From positions 9,916,353-9,980,352 of the forward strand of contig OZ022596.1 of the NCBI GenBank assembly GCA_963669155.1: a stretch of DNA of 64,000 nt, given 5' to 3'. The DNA is from Arbacia lixula. Its lineage: Eukaryota > Echinodermata > Echinoidea > Arbacioida > Arbaciidae. Numbering within the stretch: position 1 is the first letter of the stretch; each line of letters begins with the position of its first letter. This document shows, one piece after another, positions 52,800 through 63,500 of this stretch. Under the pieces are notes generated by a model that had not been told where the DNA came from, searched no databases, and worked only from the letters and a program-made list of their open reading frames with translations. The translations under genes and the position numbers were made by a program.

Positions 52800-53200
52800 T
52801 GTGTCTTTTTATATGTTTGTAACTTTCTATCACTGTTTTTCCAAGTGTCTGGCAATCGACAGTCTCCTCTGGCCACGCAATTGCCAGTTGGAGTGTCCTC
52901 CTGGTTGCCTTAAGGACACCAGATCCTGTTTTGTGTCGAAATTTACATGTTGAAATCACTAAACCCAGATTCTCAAGAATCTGGAGAATTTTACTAATCC
53001 TTCTTAATTGTATTGTCTTGTAACTTTCTATCACAATTTTTCCAAGTGTCTGGCAATCGACAGTCTCCTCTGGCCACGCAATTGCCAGTTGGAGTGTCCT
53101 CCTGGTTGCCTTAAGGACACCAGATCCTGTTTTGTGTCGAAATTCACATGTCGAAATCACTAACCCAGATTCAGAGAATCTGAGAAATCTCAAATCTGAA
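52800..53200. repeat. 201-bp tandem duplication
   Basis: CCAAGTGTCTGGCAATCGAC occurs at 52841 and 53042. The two copies are nearly identical over about 180 bp. Since 201 is divisible by three, an open minus-strand frame contains the same 67 residues twice (GSGVLKATRRTLQLAIAWPE). I do not recognise the sequence. Confidence 0.8.
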
Positions 53201-53640
53201 CGCAATCTTGAACGCAATCTTAAACGCAATCTCAAATCTAAACGCAATCTGAACGTGAAATTTCAAATCTGAACGAAATCTTAATGTGAATCGTCTGAAC
53301 GAAATCTGAATGTTAAATGAAAGTGTGAAAACTGAAAAGTGAAAGAAAGATTACAAGTGAATTCTAGAAGTGAGTGAACGTGAAATGAAAGTGTGAAATA
53401 TATGTTGTGAAATCTGAAAAGTGAAAGAAAGATTGCAGGTGAATTCTAGAAGTGAGTGAACGTGAAATGAAAGTGTGAAATATATGTTGTGAAATCTCAA
53501 AAGTGAAAGAAAGATTACAAGTGAATTCTATAAGTGAGTGAACGTGAAATATAAGTGTGAAATACATGTGAAATCTCAAAAAGTGAAAGAAAGATTACAA
53601 GTGAATTCTTAGAAGTGAGTGAATGAGCTGTAAAAGAAAT
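53195..53640. repeat. Short GAACGCAATCT repeats and 82-bp minisatellite
   Basis: First 10-12-bp steps (AACGCAATCTT and variants, 53195-53290). Then four starts of an 82-bp unit beginning AAGTGAAAGAAAGATT at 53337, 53419, 53501 and 53581. Confidence 0.8.
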
Positions 53641-54524
53641 CAGACAATAATACACGTACAAGTTTGAATGGAAATGTAAAAGCTTGAGTACAGTGATTGG
53701 TTTAGATATAAAGAGTTATAGTGTTGATGGTTGAGATTGAATTGTTTGTTTGATTACATATATGCCTGTTGTCATGTTGTAAAAGCACTATACAGTAGTT
53801 GGTTGATAATAAGAAGATAGTTCAGGGATCAAAGAAGTAACACATAACAAGAAGAACATTATTTTGAGGCAGAAACAGAAAAATAGGCAATTGTAAGAGT
53901 TGACTAAAACGAAGGTAATAAATTGCATGAAAGAGGTAGCCTCTTAATTGAAGAGTTCAGAGCTAAGTATACTCTACACGGTTGAAACGATCAGTTATTT
54001 AATTGATTTTAATTTAAAAGCGCCATCTTGTGGCTGACATATACTCAAACGCTGTGGACACTGAATGCAAAGTTAGTGTTAGAACGCCATCTTGAGGCCG
54101 AAACATTATACTCTGCACATATACAGTACATGTACTGAACACAATCGTACGTGCATACGATCGATTGTTAAAACAAGATACATAAACTTGATAATATATA
54201 ATACAGGTTTATATCACAAGTAACGTGTGAACTGGCAGGGCGAAATTAAGAGAAAAATTAAGGCCATTAATTTCCAAAATAGAATTGAGGATCTTGATGT
54301 TAAAAACAACCTTGTGTTAAAAAAAAAATTGCAGACCATATATTAGTCGTTGTGCTAACTATTTACAAAATTCTTGGAAGGGTTATTACTTGGTGAAATA
54401 TATAAAACATTTTACATAAGTGTCTTATTCACAATTCCAAATTATACGTATTGCAAGCAAAGCTTGAGACATTCAGGATTTGGAGCAATTTCACTTCAAG
54501 GAACGTTATACTATCACAGGCAAA
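53640..54524. other. Non-coding stretch before the Helentron ORF
   Basis: AT-rich, possibly the 5' leader of the Helentron. GCGCCATCTTGTGGC (54019) and ACGCCATCTTGAGGC (54083) are a near repeat. The in-frame stop nearest the ORF is TGA at 54465-54467. Element ends were not identified. Confidence 0.4.
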
Positions 54525-57500
54525 ATGGTTGCTGGTACAAAGACTGAAGGATTAGAGGAAGTGGCAGAATGCTTCATTTGTGGAAAAGGTGTGCAAAAAA
54601 ATGAGAATGAGGTCAAGTGTGAAACCTGTTTGAGATGTTACCATGTGTCATGTTTGAACATTTCATGTGAAGACAAACTGATGGACATCAGACTTGTATG
54701 GATTTGCATTTGTGGAACCAACAATATATCTGTCCGTATGTTTGACCAACTAGGTATCCCAATCGATGTAAACGCCTATGAACCTATCAGTCCAGAACGT
54801 GATGTCGAGGAGCAAGACTGCAATCCTGTTGAAGGCGTAAAAAAGATGACAAGAGATCGATGTGGACGCTTCACAAAGAAGAAAAGGTACGTGAATAAGG
54901 GACAGAAACGATCATGCTCACCTGAACTAAAAAGTGTTAAAAAGAGGAGAAATGAAATGTATGTGCCCAGTGTGGATGAACCAGTGAATGAAGGAAAAGC
55001 ATTTGACATGGAAAAGGAATCTTGTTCAAGATGGGAATCAATGAAATCTAGAAAAACAAAATTCTTGGAAAAGAAGGGTGGATTGACATCAGTCAATATG
55101 AAGTGTAGGCTGAATGATGATGAGTGTCGTGAATTCAAAAAAGAACAGGGAGTGACCTACATTGGGAAATCAATGAGGCATCTGTATTGCAAATCACCCA
55201 GGATTAGTAAAGCCCCAACCACTGTCCCCAAATCAAAAGTGAAAGGAAAGAATGAAAAGTCCAGAACATGTACATCAGAAGTGGAAATCAAAGATGAAGT
55301 CAGTGTAAATGACCTGAAGTTCATGTGTAGAGGAAGAGTTTGTCACGATGAATCAAAACTATGTCAACGTGCCACTGATGATTGCTCCAAGGCAAGTGAA
55401 ATGGCTGTATTGTTCAGTAAACAGAAATCTCCTAGTGAATGGTCTCCTTCAGATATTGATGCTCTCACAACATGTTCAATGCAATTTCCCTCAAACAGTT
55501 GTGATGAATCTGAAATCGCCAAAGGTGAGAGCATATCTCTTTCTCAAGTGATTACAGGCCCACTCTCTGAGCACACACATCCAGAATCGCTACTCAACAG
55601 ACTACAGGAATCAATTGAAAATTGTGATGGCTGTCTAATTAGTTTCAGTAATCAGACTTTTCTAGTGATCCGACATGAAACAGGCTACTACATCTTCGAT
55701 CCACATTCCAGAAGTAGAAGAGGATGTTACAGTAGACATGGCAAAAGCATTCTCATGCACACTGAAACTTGGCTTGGAGTGTACTCTTATTGCATACAGT
55801 TGTGCAATTCATTAAAGCTCCCACGTGATGTGATGTACAAGCTGACACAGGTAGTAGTTACATGTATGTACAGATCAAAGACTGACGCATTGAAAATGCC
55901 AACCTCTCCGAGAACAGTGCAATATGACACGATATGTGACAATGCTGTTGTACCTCAAGGTGAACAATTTATCTCTACAACTGATTCAATTGATCACTGC
56001 AGTGAAACATGTGCATCATCTGTGTCGACAGTGTCTTCAACCACTACAGCTAGTAGAGTCCTATTGAAACAAACCAGTGATGAAATACCTGTTGATCTGA
56101 AACCATACAGCATGAAGAGTAGCTGTTCTCAAAATGAATCTATTGAAGTGTGCATGGACAAGAAGTCACCTTTAACAAACCATGAGGTATGTGACCAAGA
56201 GCATGCAATGGTAACCAAAGTGAAGGATGCAGCTGAACAGAAAAGCAAAGCAGAAAAAGTGAAACGTGAATTTTCAACAGCTGAACATGTGAAGTGTCCT
56301 GAATCATTTGCTACAGATCCAGTATTGACAGTGCAAACTGAAGAAGCAAATGGAATTGAAATTGGCACAACAAAACCTATTCACCAAGTGACAGCAAATC
56401 CACGTTCTCATAATGTGCAATTTGCAAGTCAGGTTGGGCATAAGTACCAGTCCACTAGTGATCTCCCAAACAAGTGTGCAAAAGTCAATACAGAAATAAG
56501 ACATGTTACCCAAGGAACATTTCATCAAGGTGACCAAAAATTTGGCAATTCAAGTGGAAAGCAGTGTGTTGCAAATTCGTTATCTGCACTGATGTATAGC
56601 AAAGTAAAAAATGCCAATGAGTGGAAGTGTACAGATCTAGATAGGGTTTTGAATAATGGTGATGAATTATATTGTAACATACGAAAATTTAATTCAGTCA
56701 TTGAGGAATACTTGTTGATATCTGATCTGTTTGAATTTGTGGATGCATATGATCAATTGTTTGAGATTAAAACATGCGAGTCTGTGGGTGGATTGTTAGA
56801 TGGAGATGAATCATTATTGGCCCAGTCTCTTACAATGCCATTGAAGGGAATTCTTGAACGTGAACTCAGCAGTGACTCTGATGGATGTTTTGTGACTTTT
56901 GCTGGATGTACATTTATGGTCATATCAGGTCAAGATGGTTTTTTTATATTTGATTCACATTCAAGAAGCAGACGAGGCTTACTGATTGAGCAAGGATACA
57001 GTATTCTCCTTCATACTCCAAGTTGGCAAGGTGTATACAAGCACTGCATGAGATTAGCTAAAACAATGGGATGCCCCATGTGCACTGAATGTGAAGTAAC
57101 TAGCGTTAATGTCAAAACAACTTCTGGAAAAAGTGAAACCTTGAAAGGATATCCCCAGTTACACGATATACCCTCTGGTCAACTTCCATCAAGAAGTGGA
57201 CAATGCGCAAATGTGTCTGAAACATCTGAATGTTCCATTCAGTATGACATTTTTGATGAATTACCAAGCTTTAATCAGAGTAGCACAGAAGAAAGTATTC
57301 AAACCCAAGATTTATCTTGTACTGATAATGCAAATAATCCTAACATGCATTTCAATGGTCAACAATTGAAATTGAAAAGTGTGACAATTGAGCTAACCAA
57401 GTTAACAGAGACACAACTTAACAGTCTTTGCTCTAAGAAAGGAAATATCATTAAAGCAGTGAGTGACAATGATAAGAAACAAAAGACTGAAAATTGTACT

Positions 57501-60500
57501 TTGCAATGTGAAAGTGACTTGAATGACTCAGAGCTAGGGGAGAAATTGCAGAATAGAAAGAGAACCATGAGTGGAAAACGAAAACTGAAAAACATAGAAA
57601 GCGATGTCGAAGTTAGTGTTGACCCCTGTAAAAAAATAAGAAAAACAGACTCTAGACAAATTGAAGTGAAAGAAAATAATGACTTGAAAAATGATGAAAA
57701 TGAATGTGAAACAGATCCTGAAGAACTGTTGATACTCAGTGAAGTTCGTTCAACTATGTGGTTTAAACCTCTTGATGAAATAAGAAGGAAACAATGTTGT
57801 AGAAAAGTTGAAATACCTGATGTTGATTGTCATAATTCTGATTATAGACTTGAAGTGTGTACACCTTTAACCGAACCTAGAAACATTAAGCATATTACTG
57901 GCGATGGAAACTGCTTTTATCGTGCAATTTCATTTGCTATCACAGGAAACGAAGGAAACCATACCGTATTAAGGAAAGCCATTGTTGTTCATCTGTTGAA
58001 AAACAAAGAAATATTTGTTAGCTTGTTGAGAACAGGTTATACAAGTGTTGCTGATTATATCTCAAAGAGTAACATACTGGATAATGGTACTTGGGCTACA
58101 GAAATGGAAATTATGGTTCTAGCAAATTTGATTGAAACAGATATATATGTATATAATGATCAGCTTTGTAGATGGAGCATATTTTGTGGCCGAAATATCC
58201 AAGTTGGAAGTGTGACAACTGAGAAAGGAATCTACCTGAAACATACACATTGCATTCATTATGATGTTGTTTTGTCAGTCCAATCATCTGAATCTTTTTC
58301 TTTGGATAGTGAGGTGGATGTTAAAGGAAATAATATATCAGAAATGCCTGATGTGCAAGTAAAAACAATTGACAGGAAAACAAAGAAAAGGCGTACACCA
58401 CAGTCTTACAATCAAACTAAGGTTCGCAAAAGAGAGCAAATGAGAGAAAAACGTGCTTTGATGAAAAAAGAAAGTAATGAAAAAAGAGACAACGATATGT
58501 CATACAAAATCAAGAAACAAAGGCAGAACATAAAGTACAGACATGATATAAAATTTCAGAAAACACACCTCAATACTATGAAAAGTAAATACTCTGATTT
58601 GCAGTATAGGTCTAAACTTCTTCATTCAAACAAACAGAAATATATTACTAATGAAAAATACAAAGAAAGTCATAAAAGAACAATGCGAAATAAAATGAGA
58701 GATTTGTATACCAACAACGAACATTTTAAACAGAAGCATAGTTGTATTATGAGAAGGAGCACAAGAAATAAATATCAGAAAAATGACCATTTCAAACAAA
58801 CACAAAAAGCTACTATGAGAGTAAGCATGATAAATAAATATAAGGAAAATGACCATTTCAAACAAACACAAAAAGCTACTATGAGAGTAAGCATGAGAAA
58901 TAAATATCAGAAAAATGACCATTTCAAACAAACACAAAAAGCTACAATGAGAGCAAGCATGAGAAGTAAATATAAAGAAAATGAATATTTTCGTAAAAAG
59001 CAAAAGGTATCTATGAAAAACTTGTCCCAAACAAGGTACAACAACATTAATATAAAGCAAAAGAAATTGTTAAGATTAAAAATGAAGTACAAAACAATTG
59101 AGAACTTTAGGCAAAATGTAATGAAACAAAATAGGGAAAGGGCTGTAGCTAAAACACAGGAAATGTCAAAGTTTGATAATGTACTTCAGGAATTTAGGAA
59201 GATTATTTCCCATGGTCCAGAATTTGTCTGCTGTGTTTGCTTTAAACTTCTCTTTCAGAATCAAGTAAAAAAATGTACAAAGACAAATTATAAGCTTCAA
59301 AGGTGTATAAATGAGGAATATTTACATGTTTGCAATTCACAATGCGAATCACCATGTCAAATAGGCCAGTCATCTAGATCCTCACTATGGATTTGTTTCA
59401 CCTGTCACAATAAGCTGAAATCTGGGAAAGTACCTGCAGAAGCAAACGTGAACAACTTACACCTTCACAGAGTTCCAGGAGAACTTGCAAATTTGAACAG
59501 TTTAGAACAGCACTTGATTGCATTGAATATCCCTTTCATGAAGTTAATGGCTTTGCCTAGAGGAGGTCAAAATGGAGTTCATGGTCCAGTCGTATGCGTG
59601 CCTTCAAATACTTATGAAACAGTAGAGATGTTGCCAAGACCACAGACAGAAGATCAATTGATCCGTGTTAAACTGAAAAGAAAATTGTCGTTCAAAAGCT
59701 ACTACAAGTACAAATTTGTAGATAAGACCAAATTGATGAATGCTTTGCACTATTTAAAAGGAAGTAATAAGTGGTATTTAGATGTAAACATAGATACTAA
59801 GTGGAAAAACACATTAGATCAGAATGAAAATGATAATGAAACAGAAGTCTTTGAAACTTTTGGTGAGACACATATCTTAAATGATATCAGAGAACTTGAG
59901 GAAGAGCGAGATAAAGAGAAAGACAAAATTGATGATTCCCGAAATGCTGAAATGAGGGGTAACAATGACCCTGAAGATGATTTAGAAGAGAGATTATGTG
60001 GAATACAGTTGGATACATGTTTGCAGCCTGCAGATATTGGACAAGAAATTCTAGATCAGTACTTTGATGACATCATATGTTGCGCTCCTTGCGAAGGAAA
60101 AAGCCCTGTTTCAGTATTGCAAGATGAAAGCAATGAGGCAAAATGTTTTCCAGTGTTATTTCCACAGGGTCAACCAACATTCCATGATAAAAGAAACGAG
60201 AAGATAACTTTGGGACGCTACTTACATAATCGACTGATGCATGTCGATAACAGATTTGCCCGAAGTACAGATTACATCTTTTATGCACAATATATTTATG
60301 AAATTCAACAGGTTTTGTCACAAGTTTCTATTGCATTAAGGCAAAGTCGAGACAAAAAAGATGACACTTCTACAATAACTGCTTCAGATTTGAAAGATGC
60401 AGATACAGTTCAAAAGATACTAAAATCAGACAAAGGATATAAATTTCTAAAGCAAATTCGTGGAACACCTCCTTATTGGCAAAAGACACAAAAAGATGTG

Positions 60501-63500
60501 ATGGCAATGGTACGACAGCTTGGAAAGCCAACATGGTTTGCATCATTTTCAGCTGCAGATATGAGATGGCCAGAAATAATGAATACATTGTTAACACAGC
60601 AGGGAGACTCCAGGAAATCGACTGAATTGGATTGGACAGAAAAGTGTAATCTTTTAAGATCAAATCCAGTTACAGTTGCGAGAATGTTTGATAAAAGATT
60701 TCACACTTTCATGAATAAAGTTATTCTGTCTCCAGCTGCACCAATTGGTAAAATAATTGATATGGTCTACCGTGTGGAATACCAGGCAAGAGGTTCCCCT
60801 CACATACATTCATTATTATGGGTTGAAAATGCTCCAGAGTTGGGAATCGATAAAGATAAGGATGTCATACGATTCATAGATACGTACATTTCCTGCCAGA
60901 TTCCTGACAAAAAGGAAGATCCAGAACTATATGAAATAGTCAGCACTGTACAACAACACAGTAAAAAACATTCCAAATCTTGCAAAAAGAAAGGAACAGC
61001 ATGTAGATTCCATTTTCCAAAACCACCATCTGAAAGAACATTCATCATGAAACCTGAAATAAATAAAGCTAATGACAGTGGGAAAAATCAATGTGATGTT
61101 GAGTGCCAAGTCAAAGCTTCTGTAAAGGCTAAATCTGATGCAAAAGAATTGTTAAGTTCTGTTAAAGATGCTTTATCTGATGGAAGTGAATACAACAGTA
61201 CAAGGCATCTCTTTGAGAAACTTGGTATTACACAAACTCATTTTGAGAAAGCGCATAATGAAATTGCTTCACAGGACAATATAGTTATCAAGAGAGATCC
61301 GCATGATGTATGGGTTAATCAATACAATCCAAACTTACTTCGATGCTGGAATGCAAATATGGATCTGCAATACGTAACCAATCCGTATGCATGTGTAGCT
61401 TACATCGTTTCCTATATGTCAAAAGCTGAACGGGAAATGGGAATGCTTTTGAATCACACACTAACTGAAATGGAACAAGGAAATAAAGATGCCAAGGAAA
61501 GTATGAAAAAAATTGGACAGGCATATATGCAGAATCGTGAAGTATCTGCTCAAGAAAGTGTTTATCGTGTATGTAGTCTCAGACTAAAAGAATGTTCAAG
61601 AAAAGTGGAATTCATTCCTGTTGGACCTGATCCTGTTAGAATGAGTCTGCCGTTAAGCGTAATACAAAACAAACCAGATGGAGATGATGATCAGAATATT
61701 TGGATGCCTAGTAAACTTGACAGGTACAAAGCTCGACCTAGAATTACAGAATTCAAAAATATGTGTCTAGCAACATTTTGTTCTCAGTATAGAATTTTAA
61801 CTGCATCACAAGAGCCAAGTACAAAGAGTAAAAATGTCTTTAAATTGGATAACAATTTAGGATATATACAGAAACGTACACGTACTAAAGATGCAATTAT
61901 AAGATATCCCAGATTCTCTGCTTCCACTTCACCTGACAAATACTACTTAAGCATATTACAACTGTTTTTACCACATTTTTATGATGAGCAATTGAAGCCT
62001 CCAACTTTTAAGACACACCAAGAGTTCTTTGAAAGGGGTTCTGTAAAATTATGTGGATGTGAAATACAAAATGTGAGGTCAATTGTGTGTACCAATCAAA
62101 GTGTTTTTGAAATAAACGCTGCCGCAATTGATGAAGCACAAGAGCACTTAAACAAATTTGGTCCACAAGAAGATGCTTGGGGTCTTCTGTGTCCAGAAAC
62201 TGAAGTAGAGCGACTTGAACATACGAGAGAGAGTGTAGACTTAGAAGATTGTGATGGAGACCTTGATATCCCTGATTTAAAACGTGAGCCAAAAAAAGAT
62301 GATTATAGCATAGAATTTCGATCAACAAAAATATCTAAACAAGATGGACATTCTTTGATGAGGTCTTTGAATGAAAAGCAACAGAGTGTGTTTTATAAAG
62401 TACGTCAATGGTGTTTAGATACAGTGAATGGAAAAGTGGTGGAACCTTTTCATATATTCATAACTGGTGGTGCTGGCACTGGAAAGAGTCATTTGGTTAA
62501 ATCCATTTACTATGAAGTAAGTCGTATACTAGCCAGAATGTTACACCATCCTGATGATGTCTCAGTACTGAAAGTGGCTCCTACTGGAGTAGCTGCATAC
62601 AATATCAATGGCCATACGATACACAGTGTTCTTTCAATTCCAATTAACGCACAGATGCCCTATCAGCCACTTAGTGAAGAGAAAATAAGTGTCCTTAGAA
62701 ATAAACTAAGTCAATTGCAAATTTTAATCATCGATGAAATATCAATGGTCGATCAAAAGTTGATGTACTATATCCATAGTCGACTCCGTCAAATAAAACA
62801 ATCCCGTAATCAAACTGCTTTTGCTGGTGTTTCGGTTATAGCTGTGGGAGATATGTATCAATTACCTCCTGTATTTGGAAATTCTTTATATAATGACACA
62901 CTCGAAGGTGGATTGTGGAATGATAATTTCAAGAAAGTAGAACTGGAGGACATTATGAGACAGAAAGACGATATTGAATTTGCCCATCTTCTGAACAGAT
63001 TACGTGTTAAAGAACATGCCGATATTTTGTGTGATGGAGACATAGCCATGCTTACATCTCGTGAAACTGGTGAAGAATGTGCAAATGTTCTCCACATATA
63101 TTCAAGTAACAAAGAAGTAGATGCTTGGAACAAGAAATTATTGCATAAAAAATGTGATGATGTGATATGTATAAAAGCAGAGGACACTGAGAAAGACGCT
63201 AGAAATGGAAATAAAATCCGTGAAAAACCTTGTACAAGAAAAAAAAACCAATTGCCTAATTATTTATGGATTGCTGTTAATGCTAGAGTCATGTTGATAA
63301 AGAACATTGATGTAAACAAAGGCCTTACAAATGGATGTTTTGGTAATGTAGTAGAAATAATATGGGATCAGACAAAGTTTAAACCAGTTTGCATTCGAGT
63401 TGATTTTGACAAAGCTGATGTTGGTATTCATTCAATTAAATTGTCTCAAGAGTCAATTGGTAAGAAAATTATAAGGCAACAATTTCCTCTTAAACTTGCT

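Noticed and set aside
52604-53247. Minus-strand ORFs of 90 and 156 codons with a duplicated 67-residue block
   Set aside because: No recognisable family, no splice or start support, and openness is explained by the 201-bp tandem duplication. Kept only as a repeat.
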